This document shows positions 34,754 through 43,228 of a stretch of DNA of 64,000 bases, piece by piece. The notes under the pieces were generated by a model. That model saw only the letters and a list, made by a program, of their open reading frames with translations, did no database searches and was not told where the DNA came from. Each line of letters opens with the position of its first letter. Position 1 is the first letter of the stretch. Where the stretch lies: the NCBI GenBank assembly GCA_023434025.1, contig JAEYTL010000049.1, positions 1-64,000 of the forward strand, written 5' to 3'. This stretch comes from Bacteroidota bacterium. GTDB taxonomy: Bacteria; Bacteroidota; Bacteroidia; Flavobacteriales; Flavobacteriaceae. The position numbers and the translations under genes are program-made.

Positions 34754-35317
34754 TTACTGATGGATTATAACTATACATTTTTCCCCTGAAGGTAACGTTT
34801 TTTTACTTACAATAAGGAAAACTGTAATTGCAAAGCCAAGCATTCCACCAGCAAAACATATTAGATAAGCTATTAGTATTGTATATTTTGGTAATTTTTC
34901 ATGAGCATATAATTTTTGCCGCTTTTTTTCTTGATGAGAACTAATTTCTATATTATCAATAATGATATTTTTTTCTTGAACAAGTTTTTTTGCAAATAAT
35001 ACATCGAGGGGATGCCATTCCTCTTCATTTTTAAGCACATCAATCAGTTCGTTGTCAGAAAAAATATATAAAAAATGATCCTTATTTACTTTTGAAATAT
35101 CATAACTATTCTTAACTAATTGGTCAACTTTTTCTCTGTCTTCCTCTTGAATTTGTATCAGATATGGTTTATTGGCTTCATTTAATGACATTGAAGGATC
35201 AAAATCAGATTTTGTGTCCTGAAGTATATATGGAATATCATTTTTTTCCAGCAAAGCTGTTAATTCTAGTGAACTATCAGCATCAATAAAACTCATATAT
35301 GTTTTGAAATCACTCAT
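34754..35317 (-). CDS. hypothetical protein with DUF2007-like start and C-terminal membrane helices
   Basis: The 187-aa protein opens with a compact alpha/beta part (YMSFIDADSSLELTALLEKNDIPYIL) like the DUF2007 putative signal-transducing fold. A charged linker follows, and one hydrophobic segment (TILIAYLICFAGGMLGFAITVFLIV) that may be one long or two short membrane helices. It lies one base from the thioesterase stop. There is no clear link to the catabolic pathway. Confidence 0.55.
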   Translation of the reverse strand: MSDFKTYMSFIDADSSLELTALLEKNDIPYILQDTKSDFDPSMSLNEANKPYLIQIQEEDREKVDQLVKNSYDISKVNKDHFLYIFSDNELIDVLKNEEEWHPLDVLFAKKLVQEKNIIIDNIEISSHQEKKRQKLYAHEKLPKYTILIAYLICFAGGMLGFAITVFLIVSKKTLPSGEKCIVIIHQ

Positions 35318-35318
35318 A

Positions 35319-35744
35319 TTAATTGCTGTGAAATTTCATGATTTTCTCTTTCATTTCCTCCGAAAAGCCTTCTGCTTTGATGTGTTCACGGTCTTCGGCA
35401 ATTTTTACGTTGACAAGGGTAACTTCACCTTCTAAAACGGTTACTTCTTTTTCATTCACGAATTGAAATCCGCACAATACCGAAGCAAAACCAAGGTTTT
35501 TTACCCATAATTTTTTGGTTAGCACTTCTCCTAAACGAGCCGGATTTTTGAACTGGATTTTCAAATCTACTGTTGGAATACCATTGGTTTCATGCATTTT
35601 AGAAAACGGCCGGTCAAGTGCTTCTTCAAACCAATCTTCTACTAAATCATTGAGCATTTCCAAAAATCTTGGATAGAACACGATTCCGGCGTAGTCGATA
35701 TGTCTGAATTTTATTTTTTCTTGTTTGGTGAAAGTATTGTTCAT
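35319..35744 (-). CDS. acyl-CoA thioesterase, 4HBT hotdog family
   Basis: The 141-aa protein shows the hotdog signature HIDYAGIVFYPRFLEM near residue 15, with the catalytic Asp of the 4-hydroxybenzoyl-CoA thioesterase branch. In the salicylyl-CoA route a thioesterase releases gentisate from gentisyl-CoA, and this protein fits that step (or release of 5-hydroxyanthranilate). It lies between the ligase and the ring-cleavage genes. Confidence 0.87.
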   Translation of the reverse strand: MNNTFTKQEKIKFRHIDYAGIVFYPRFLEMLNDLVEDWFEEALDRPFSKMHETNGIPTVDLKIQFKNPARLGEVLTKKLWVKNLGFASVLCGFQFVNEKEVTVLEGEVTLVNVKIAEDREHIKAEGFSEEMKEKIMKFHSN

Positions 35745-35747
35745 TTT

Positions 35748-36239
35748 TTAGTCTTTAAAATGAGTGATTCCAAATTCTTTAAAAAGATTTTCTTGTCTTA
35801 ATGCACATTCTGAAAGAAATTTTAAGTTTGGTGAAGAGTCAGAGCCATTACAATCAAAACATAATTCTATATATCCAAAAACATAATCATTTTCATCATA
35901 AAAAATTATTGCATGACGTGGCATATAGCATTTAGCTACTTCATGAATAGATGATTTACATGATGACAATCTTTTTTTTAATTTCTTAATCTGTGATTGA
36001 GTTAATACAATTCTATTTTTTAAATATTTTTCATTGATTTCAATTTTATTGTTTTTAATATAATTCACCTTTAAATAATTTGGGTTATCTGAGTCATCCC
36101 ATTTATTTCTATCGTAATATGCTAAAATTTCAATTTTTTTAGTTTGTTTAAAAACATTTTCAATTTTTTTAGTTTCTTTGGTCTGAGCTGAGACAAAGGA
36201 TATAAAAAATAAAATAAATAAAGTAAATTTTGTTTTCAT
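35748..36239 (-). CDS. hypothetical exported protein
   Basis: The 163-aa protein has an N-terminal signal peptide (FTLFILFFISFVSAQ). The lysine-rich middle is followed by a cysteine-containing C-terminal part (LSSCKSSIHEVAKCYMPRHA, ELCFDCNG), where pairs of cysteines could form disulfides. No family is recognised. It overlaps the thioesterase region closely (3 bases apart) but has no visible catabolic function. Confidence 0.6.
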   Translation of the reverse strand: MKTKFTLFILFFISFVSAQTKETKKIENVFKQTKKIEILAYYDRNKWDDSDNPNYLKVNYIKNNKIEINEKYLKNRIVLTQSQIKKLKKRLSSCKSSIHEVAKCYMPRHAIIFYDENDYVFGYIELCFDCNGSDSSPNLKFLSECALRQENLFKEFGITHFKD

Positions 36240-36268
36240 AATAATGTCATGACACTTAATACTTTCAA

Positions 36269-37846
36269 CTATTTCAATTTAAATCTTTGTATTTTCCCAG
36301 TCTCCGTTTTGGGCAAAGCTTCTGTAAAATAAATTACTCTCGGGTATTTATACGGAGCCGCTACTTCTTTGAACCAGTGCTGAATATGATTTTTCATGTT
36401 ATCGGTTGCTTTAGATTTATCTTTTAGTACAATATGAGCACAAACCAACATGCCCCGTTCGTCATCAGGCAGGCCTACCACGGCACATTCCAGAATCTCT
36501 TCGTGGGTTAAAAGTACGGATTCTACTTCAATTGCCGCAATATTATAGCCGGAAGAAATAATCATATCATCGCCACGGGCCACAAACCAAAAATAGCCGT
36601 CTTCGTCTTGCTTAAAAATATCGCCGGTGATGTTCCATCCGTTTTGCACATATTCCTGTTGCTTTTCGGTCCGGTTTAAGTATTTGCAACCTGTAATTCC
36701 GCGAACAGCTAATCGGCCGGGTTCATTTCGGTTTAGTTCATTTCCGTCGCTATCAATAATTTTAGCTTCATATCCGGTAATGGCCACTCCGGTTGCTCCG
36801 GGTTTCATGGTTAAATCGTTGGAGGAAATAAAAATATGCAGCATTTCCGTGGCCCCGATACCGTCAATGATTTTTAATCCGGTGGCGTTATACCAATCTT
36901 CCCAGACCTTTAACGGCAACGTTTCGCCGGCAGAGACACATTTGCGTAAGCTGGAAATATCATATTCCTGGACTTTAGCAGTAATAATTCGCCAGGCCGT
37001 TGGTGCTGTAAAACAAATCGTGATTTTATGTTCCTGAATGGCTTGCAATAAAATATCCGGTGTAGGTTTTTCAATCAAAAACGTAGAAGCACCAAAATAT
37101 AGCGGAAACAAGACTAATCCGCCCAGACCAAATGTAAACCCGATAGGCGGGCTTCCGGTAAAAATATCATCAGGCGTTGGTTGAAGCGAATACATTGGAA
37201 AGGCTTCGCAAATATTCAAAATATCTTTGTGATAATGAGCCGTCATTTTAGGTAATCCGGTTGTTCCGGAAGTGAAACCGATTAACGCCACACTATCCGC
37301 TTTGGTGTGAAAATTATCAAACGTTTTAGATTTGGCAACCATCAAATGTTCTAACTGAGCATTGCCGTAAAAACAGGTTTTTTGCAAAAAGGACGATTTT
37401 ACCAAATGCATTTCTTCTTCCAGTTCTCTATCACACAAGGCAATGGAAATTTCGGCACAATCGATAATGGTGGTCAATTCCTTTGAACGAAGCAGGGGCA
37501 TGGTGGCTACTACAATTCCACCTGCTTTTAAAACCGCAAACCAGCAAGCGACCATCATGGGATTGTTGGCGGACCTTAATAAAACCCGGTTACCGGATTG
37601 CAAGCCTAAATCGTCTATCAATACATGGGCAATCTGATTCGCTTTTTCATACAAGTCTTGATACGTCCACGTTCCCTCAAATGTATGAAGACAGGGATCG
37701 TTTCCATGACCGTCTTTAATGTGGATGTCTAAAAGACGTTCTACACAATTGAGCATTTCGTTTTCATACCTCCCTTCTAAATAAGTAGGCTGCAAGTCGC
37801 TGCCTGGGAGGGAATCGTGAGCGAAATTGTCGATATAATGTTTCAT
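36269..37846 (-). CDS. 2-aminobenzoate/salicylate--CoA ligase (AMP-binding)
   Basis: The start is MKHYIDNFAHD (525 aa). Adenylate-forming motifs are present: GFTSGTTGLPKM near residue 190, IDGIGATEMLH, LAVRGITGCKY, SGYNIAAIEVE and the final KTETGKIQR with the catalytic Lys. The N-terminus and the segment ATMPLLRSKEL match what I recall of 2-aminobenzoate-CoA ligases. It activates the aromatic acid to its CoA thioester with ATP. It lies 60 bases after the monooxygenase gene, in the order of the pathway. Confidence 0.9.
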   Translation of the reverse strand: MKHYIDNFAHDSLPGSDLQPTYLEGRYENEMLNCVERLLDIHIKDGHGNDPCLHTFEGTWTYQDLYEKANQIAHVLIDDLGLQSGNRVLLRSANNPMMVACWFAVLKAGGIVVATMPLLRSKELTTIIDCAEISIALCDRELEEEMHLVKSSFLQKTCFYGNAQLEHLMVAKSKTFDNFHTKADSVALIGFTSGTTGLPKMTAHYHKDILNICEAFPMYSLQPTPDDIFTGSPPIGFTFGLGGLVLFPLYFGASTFLIEKPTPDILLQAIQEHKITICFTAPTAWRIITAKVQEYDISSLRKCVSAGETLPLKVWEDWYNATGLKIIDGIGATEMLHIFISSNDLTMKPGATGVAITGYEAKIIDSDGNELNRNEPGRLAVRGITGCKYLNRTEKQQEYVQNGWNITGDIFKQDEDGYFWFVARGDDMIISSGYNIAAIEVESVLLTHEEILECAVVGLPDDERGMLVCAHIVLKDKSKATDNMKNHIQHWFKEVAAPYKYPRVIYFTEALPKTETGKIQRFKLK

Positions 37847-37906
37847 GATTTTAATTTCTCGCAAAACAAAACTTTTGTCTTAATACTTAATTTTTCCATC
37901 TTAATA

Positions 37907-40216
37907 CTATTTCTTATTACTCTTAGGCTTCAACGCCTTCTTCATTCCTTCTAATTGCTTTCTTTCAGAGGCTTTCAGCGAATACAAATGTGAGCTTCCC
38001 ATTTTATATTGCAATGGGATATCATCCGTTTGCACATTTTCATACGCTTGAGCGTTTCTGACAAAGTTAGCATCTGCTAATAGAGGTCGGCCTAGCGCCA
38101 CTAAATCCGCTCTTCCGTTTAAAATGATGGTATTAATCTGATCAATGTCCTGAATATAACCCGCCGTAATGGTTGGAATATGAACCGTATTTCTGACCAG
38201 ATCCGAAAAAGGTGTTTGCCACATTCTGCCCATTTGAGGTTTTTGATAAGCCACCGTATTTCCGGTGGAAACGTTGATCATATCAGCTCCGGCTGTTTTG
38301 AAAGCATTGGCTATATAAATGACTTCTTCCTCTGAAATGCCGTTTTCTGCCCAATCGGAAGCAGAAATACGAACCGACATCGGTTTGTGTTGCGGGAATA
38401 CCTTTCGCATTTCCGCAAACACACGTAGAGGAAATTTAAGGCGATTTTCAATGCTTCCGCCAAATTCATCGGTGCGAATATTGGTCAACGGCGATAAAAA
38501 CGAAGCCAGTAAAAAACCGTGATGAGCTTGCAATTCAACCAAATCAAAACCAGCCTGGTCGGCATTTTTGGTGGCTTGAACAAATTCAGCAGTGATTTTG
38601 TTCATCTCTTCCATCGTCATTTCTTTTGGCGTGGCCATGTTGACATGGAATGGAAGAGGGGAGGCGGAAAATAATTCCCAGGCATGTTCGATCGGTTCAT
38701 TTTGTCCTTCCCACGGTTTTTTGACGGCACCTTTTCTACCGGAATGACCAAGTTGGATTCCTATTTTAGCTGACGTATTCTGATGAATAAAATCTATGAT
38801 TCTTTTCCATTCAACTATTTGATTTTCATTATATATGCCCGCACAACCTAACGTAATATGTCCGGTTGGTGAAACGGCAGTCATTTCGGTTAAAATCAAT
38901 CCGACCCCGCCGGTTGCCCGGCTTCCGTAATGCACCAGATGCCAGTTATGGACAAGGCCATTTACGGCAGAATATTGTCCCATCGGAGCCATCACAATCC
39001 GGTTAGGTAATTCTAATTCTCTTACTTTGAACGTTGAAAAAGCAGCCGATTTTGAGTTGGGAGATTGGAGTTGGGAGTCTGGAGTTTCAAAAAATTCATT
39101 TAAAACTTTATCTGTGAATGACTTGTCTCTGATTTGAAGATTTTCAAACGTTACTTTTTTGGAACGTGTCATACAGCCAAAAGCAAATTGATAAAACGGA
39201 TGTTGGATATGACGATCCATATTTTCAAACCAATCCAACGAGACTAAGGCAGCATGTTGAATCATTTCTACTGTATTTCTGCGGATTTTATCATACTGTT
39301 CAAAAGCAGCCTGTACGCTGGAAGGATTTGAAATCACAGCATCCGACAAACCGATGGCAGAATCCATTGCCAATTTTGTCCCGGAACCAATGGAGTAGTG
39401 GGCAGTAGCTTTGGCATCACCTAACAAAACAATGTTGTTGTGGTACCATTTTTCGTTAGTCACGTGCGGAAACTGCCGCCAATGCGACTTGTTGGAAATA
39501 AGCGGATGACCGTCTAATTCTTCTGCAAAAATCGCACTGATTTTAGCTATGGTATCTTGTTCATTAATTACTTCAAATCCTGTTTTTTGCCAGGTTTCTT
39601 CGCTGCATTCAAAAATCCAGGTACTCATCCCTTCTTCGTATTGATAGGTATGGGCTACGATGGTTCCAAAAGGCGTTGTTTTAAAAAAGTAAGTAAACGC
39701 ATCCAGGGGCTTGGTAGAACCCAACCAAACGAAACGGTTTTTTTTCAGGCTGATTTTGGTACCGAATTCTTCTGCATAGTGTGTTCGGATAGCACTTCCG
39801 ATTCCGTCGCAGGCAACAATCATATCCGAATCGGCAAACGGACTCAAATCATCTACATTTTGTTCAAAGTGAAGATTGACACCTTCTTCGCGGCAACGTT
39901 GATGCAGTAATTTCAGCAGTGTTTTCCGGGAACAACCGCAAAATCCGTTACCGGAAATACTCACCTTTTGCCCGTCACGGGCCACAATAATGTCATCCCA
40001 ATAGGCAAATTCGCTGCGAATGAGTTCATACGATTGTAAATCTCGCATTAAAAATTCGCCTAACGTTTCATCAGAAAATACAACCCCGAAGCCGAAACTG
40101 TCATCGGGCTTATTGCGTTCATAGACCTCAATTTGACAATGAGGCATTGCTTTTTTGGTTAATATGGAAAAGTAGAGTCCGCCGGGACCGCCACCGATTA
40201 CAGTTATTTTTTTCAT
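37907..40216 (-). CDS. bifunctional aryl-CoA 5-hydroxylase/oxidoreductase (anthraniloyl-CoA monooxygenase type)
   Basis: The 769-aa protein fuses an FAD monooxygenase (residues about 1-370, GGGPGGLYFS, then DSFGFGVVFSDE and VLLGDAKATAHYSIG) to an Old-Yellow-Enzyme-like FMN domain (about 395-760, NRIVMAPMGQYS, LGHSGRKG, LQAHHGFLLASF, RADLVALGRPLL). This is the architecture and length of 2-aminobenzoyl-CoA monooxygenase/reductase and of the protein called bifunctional salicylyl-CoA 5-hydroxylase. It would hydroxylate the aryl-CoA at C5, and in the Azoarcus enzyme also reduce the ring. A separate flavin reductase gene precedes it. Confidence 0.92.
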   Translation of the reverse strand: MKKITVIGGGPGGLYFSILTKKAMPHCQIEVYERNKPDDSFGFGVVFSDETLGEFLMRDLQSYELIRSEFAYWDDIIVARDGQKVSISGNGFCGCSRKTLLKLLHQRCREEGVNLHFEQNVDDLSPFADSDMIVACDGIGSAIRTHYAEEFGTKISLKKNRFVWLGSTKPLDAFTYFFKTTPFGTIVAHTYQYEEGMSTWIFECSEETWQKTGFEVINEQDTIAKISAIFAEELDGHPLISNKSHWRQFPHVTNEKWYHNNIVLLGDAKATAHYSIGSGTKLAMDSAIGLSDAVISNPSSVQAAFEQYDKIRRNTVEMIQHAALVSLDWFENMDRHIQHPFYQFAFGCMTRSKKVTFENLQIRDKSFTDKVLNEFFETPDSQLQSPNSKSAAFSTFKVRELELPNRIVMAPMGQYSAVNGLVHNWHLVHYGSRATGGVGLILTEMTAVSPTGHITLGCAGIYNENQIVEWKRIIDFIHQNTSAKIGIQLGHSGRKGAVKKPWEGQNEPIEHAWELFSASPLPFHVNMATPKEMTMEEMNKITAEFVQATKNADQAGFDLVELQAHHGFLLASFLSPLTNIRTDEFGGSIENRLKFPLRVFAEMRKVFPQHKPMSVRISASDWAENGISEEEVIYIANAFKTAGADMINVSTGNTVAYQKPQMGRMWQTPFSDLVRNTVHIPTITAGYIQDIDQINTIILNGRADLVALGRPLLADANFVRNAQAYENVQTDDIPLQYKMGSSHLYSLKASERKQLEGMKKALKPKSNKK

Positions 40217-40275
40217 GTTTATTTTGACACAGATTTCACTGATTTACACTGATTTTCTTCTAATCCTTTAAAACA

Positions 40276-40881
40276 TCAGGCTCTTTTAATCGAAAAAAGC
40301 TCCCCTAATGTACTGTAATTTGAACCTGCCAAACGAGCTACAGGTTTGTAAACCTCCAGATTAATACGATTGTTTTCCATTAAAATACGGTCATCAATAT
40401 GAATGATTTTTATTTTTCCGATAACTATACACGCACCGCCCCCTTCATTGTTATCCATAAAATAATGATGAATCATGTTGCACTCTAAATGAATCGGACT
40501 TTCTTTGACTCTTTTAGGTTTGATAAAAACGGAATCAACGGGGCTTAGGTCAGCCAGTTCAAATTCGTCCACATCAGCGGCAACGGAAGCAGAAGTGGCA
40601 TTCATTTGTTCTACCACATCCATGGTAACCAAATTCACTACAAACTCACCGTTTTGCAGCACATTATGCAACGTGTCTTTGTATTGGTTGTTATCTCTGC
40701 GGGTGGAAAACATCACACAGGGCGGATCACTCGAAACCATGTTAAAATAAGAAAAAGGAGCGAGGTTGTTGACCCCGTTATCATCTATGGTTGAAATCCA
40801 GCCAATAGGCCTGGGAATAATAGTGCCGGTTAGTAGTTTATATAAAACAGACGGATCCGTTTTTTTGGTTTCAAATTGCAT
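40276..40881 (-). CDS. flavin reductase family (FMN-binding split barrel) protein
   Basis: The 201-aa protein has the split-barrel motif TGTIIPRPIGWIST near residue 19, then NLAPFSYFNMVSSDPPCVMF. It is the first gene of the minus-strand operon and lies 59 bases before the monooxygenase. It could supply reduced flavin or protect the hydroxylase; relatives act on FMN with NAD(P)H. No transcription factor for the operon is encoded next to it. Confidence 0.88.
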   Translation of the reverse strand: MQFETKKTDPSVLYKLLTGTIIPRPIGWISTIDDNGVNNLAPFSYFNMVSSDPPCVMFSTRRDNNQYKDTLHNVLQNGEFVVNLVTMDVVEQMNATSASVAADVDEFELADLSPVDSVFIKPKRVKESPIHLECNMIHHYFMDNNEGGGACIVIGKIKIIHIDDRILMENNRINLEVYKPVARLAGSNYSTLGELFSIKRA

Positions 40882-41066
40882 AATTAGTTTGTTGTTTCTA
40901 CAAATTAAAGAAAATAGACTGAATATCTTTTCATTTCAAAAGCTAAAAATGTATATCATAAAGAAAACCGTTTCTCAAATACCCCAAAACCATACATTTA
41001 TCAAAAAAGGATAAAATTTATACAGAATATAATTTTTACACAATAAAATTAAGCACTCTGTAATTT

Positions 41067-41097
41067 TTGATTAAAATTTTTGTAAAATATATTTTTG
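41067..41097 (+). promoter_or_regulatory. Bacteroidetes-type promoter of the acetate locus
   Basis: TTG (41067-41069), a 20-base spacer and TATTTTTG (41090-41097) match the consensus of the phylum. The gap of about 257 bases between the divergent operons contains nothing else that I can support. Confidence 0.6.
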
Positions 41098-41138
41098 TAT
41101 TATTGCTAATTTAATATATTTATGCAAATTTTTTATAT

Positions 41139-41558
41139 ATGGAGATTTTAGCATGCCCCAAATGCCAGAACAATCAGATTGTCAAAAGCGGTATCATCAA
41201 AGACAGACAAAGGTATTTGTGCAAAAAATGCAATTATTACTTTACTGTCAATAAGTTAGGAAAAAAGATAGATGATTATTACGTTACGAAAGCTTTACAA
41301 TTGTATTTGGAAGGTTTGAGTTACCGAGAAATAGAACGCATTATCGGGGTTTCGCACGTGACAGTGAGTAATTGGGTAAAAGAATTTAAAATTAAAAAAC
41401 CGGCTCACACCGATTACCATCCAACGTATAAGATTTATAATCATCCGGAACTGGTAGAATTCTTAAAAAATAAAGAACAACTTAAAGGAGCAGGGATGAT
41501 TATTACCGAATTAGGCGATAAATTTATGCTGATAAAATGGGAGCGTTTCAAAGATTAA
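41139..41558 (+). CDS. zinc-ribbon/HTH protein resembling IS1 InsA
   Basis: The 139-aa protein has a four-cysteine zinc ribbon (CPKC near residue 6 and CKKC near residue 30). A homeodomain-like helix-turn-helix follows (LEGLSYREIERIIGVSHVTVSNWVK, residues about 60-85), which is the arrangement of IS1-type InsA. No InsB transposase ORF or terminal repeats are present, and the frame is intact. Domesticated use as a transcription regulator of the acetate genes 107 bases downstream is plausible but inferred. Confidence 0.78.
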   Translation: MEILACPKCQNNQIVKSGIIKDRQRYLCKKCNYYFTVNKLGKKIDDYYVTKALQLYLEGLSYREIERIIGVSHVTVSNWVKEFKIKKPAHTDYHPTYKIYNHPELVEFLKNKEQLKGAGMIITELGDKFMLIKWERFKD

Positions 41559-41665
41559 CTATACTTTATTAACAAAAATATATAGCTGAATTTTTTTCTT
41601 AGTTATAAAATTTCAATTTGGTACTCCGAAAATGAGTTTACAAAATCCTGAAAACTTTATGCCCA

Positions 41666-42880
41666 ATGAAAAAAGCAGTTTTATTTCTTATGATTATATT
41701 ATATTGTTTTGATGCTTTTTCGCAAGGTTCTCCTGACTATGGAGGCGGTATGAAGTTTAACCTGAATGAAGAAGGTTCAAAATACATGCGGGTCATTGCC
41801 TGGGGGCAAATGTGGGGGCAGTACAATGACAACCTGCCGGAAGACCAGAAAGCAATTGAGTTTTCAACCCGGAGAGCCAGGATTTTGACGTATGCCCAAA
41901 TTACACCTAAATTTTTAGTTCTGACACATTTTGGGTTGAATTCCTTGAATGCTGATAATATGTCGCCCACAGGAAAAGGAGAGAGTTCTCAGTTGTTCTT
42001 TCATGATTTCTGGGTGCAGTATAGTGTAGGTAAAAACCATGTTATCGGATCCGGTTTGCACTACTGGAATGGTATTTCGAGGTTAAACAGTCAGGGCACA
42101 CTGAACTTTATGACGCTGGACAACAACCGCCAGTCCTGGTCAACACTCGGTCTGTCCGATCAGTTTGCCCGTCATCAGGGGGTTTATGCCAAAGGAACTT
42201 TTGGTAAATTTCAATACCGGGTTTCGATCAATGAATCGATCACAAACAGCTTAGATTCCAGAAATACGGGAGAAAACATAAATACAACGATTTATGCAGG
42301 CAGAAAAGTTTTAGGTTCAAAAAAATCCGGAATGAATTATGCCGGTTATTTTGAATACGGTTTTTTAGATGCCGAAAGTAATTTTCTGCCATACAGGGTT
42401 GGTTCATATTTAGGTACCAAAAAAGTTTTTAATGTGGGAGCCGGATTTTTTCTTCACCCCAACGGAAGTGTTTACCATGACGGTACAGTCAACATTGGTG
42501 AAGATGTATCTATCTTTGCCGTAGATGCTTTTTATGATGCTCCGGTCGGAGACAAAAAAGGAGCCATTACAGCCTATGCTACCTATCAGAGCAATAACTA
42601 CGGAAAAAATTATCTGTTTAATGCCTATGGAACCGGAAGCTTTGTTTACGGTCATGTCGGTTACATGTTCCATTCAGAAAAGTTAACCAAAATTCAACCC
42701 TACCTGTCCTGTGCAACCAATCGTTATGAAGCGGTAGAGGACAACCGAAATGTATTTGGTATAGGTACAAATCTCTATTTAAACGGACATAATTCTAAAC
42801 TTACCCTGGAATATAAAAATGAAACATTTGGTGAAAACAAAACGGGAACCATTACGCTTCAAGCCATGGTTTATCTGTAA
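41666..42880 (+). CDS. outer-membrane porin-like protein
   Basis: The 404-aa protein has a signal peptide (LFLMIILYCFDAFSQG) and beta-rich, aromatic-bounded strands, ending in an aromatic-poor YL terminus (ITLQAMVYL). It fits a 12-18 stranded outer-membrane barrel. Its position before a sodium:solute symporter suggests that it admits short organic acids across the outer membrane. No close family name can be given. Confidence 0.75.
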   Translation: MKKAVLFLMIILYCFDAFSQGSPDYGGGMKFNLNEEGSKYMRVIAWGQMWGQYNDNLPEDQKAIEFSTRRARILTYAQITPKFLVLTHFGLNSLNADNMSPTGKGESSQLFFHDFWVQYSVGKNHVIGSGLHYWNGISRLNSQGTLNFMTLDNNRQSWSTLGLSDQFARHQGVYAKGTFGKFQYRVSINESITNSLDSRNTGENINTTIYAGRKVLGSKKSGMNYAGYFEYGFLDAESNFLPYRVGSYLGTKKVFNVGAGFFLHPNGSVYHDGTVNIGEDVSIFAVDAFYDAPVGDKKGAITAYATYQSNNYGKNYLFNAYGTGSFVYGHVGYMFHSEKLTKIQPYLSCATNRYEAVEDNRNVFGIGTNLYLNGHNSKLTLEYKNETFGENKTGTITLQAMVYL

Positions 42881-42906
42881 ATCTAACTTTAAAAACAAAA
42901 ATAACA

Positions 42907-43167
42907 ATGAGTAATCAAGCTAACGCAACCGCCTATTGGAAAGAGAATTTACGGTATCTTCTCATTCTGCTGACCATCTGGTTTTTAGTATCCTACGGAG
43001 CCGGAATTTTATTTAAAGATGCTTTAGACAACATTAAAATAGGAGGGTTTCCGCTCGGATTCTGGTTTGCCCAACAAGGATCAATTTATGTATTTGTGAT
43101 TTTGATTTTTGTGTACGTCCGACTAATGAACAAATTGGATAAAAAATACGGCTACGACGAAGAGTAG
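42907..43167 (+). CDS. small symporter subunit, DUF4212 type
   Basis: The 86-aa protein has two membrane segments (LLILLTIWFLVSYGAGILF and IYVFVILIFVYVRLM) with the GFPLGFWFAQQGS motif between them. This small subunit is known to precede VC_2705-type sodium:solute symporters. It lies 61 bases before the large subunit. Confidence 0.9.
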   Translation: MSNQANATAYWKENLRYLLILLTIWFLVSYGAGILFKDALDNIKIGGFPLGFWFAQQGSIYVFVILIFVYVRLMNKLDKKYGYDEE

Positions 43168-43228
43168 TCTTCTGTTATCTGTTAAATAAATAAAAACTCA
43201 GCTATTCAGCCTTTAAAAACTAAATAAA

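Noticed and set aside
40216..40262. CACAGATTTCACTGATTTACACTGATT as a regulatory site before the monooxygenase
   Set aside because: This is a common dispersed repeat type in Bacteroidetes; similar fragments occur near 22.08 and 30.3 kb without shared gene function.
41139..41558. Complete IS1-type insertion sequence
   Set aside because: Only an InsA-like frame is present; no InsB frame, terminal inverted repeats or target duplication is visible.
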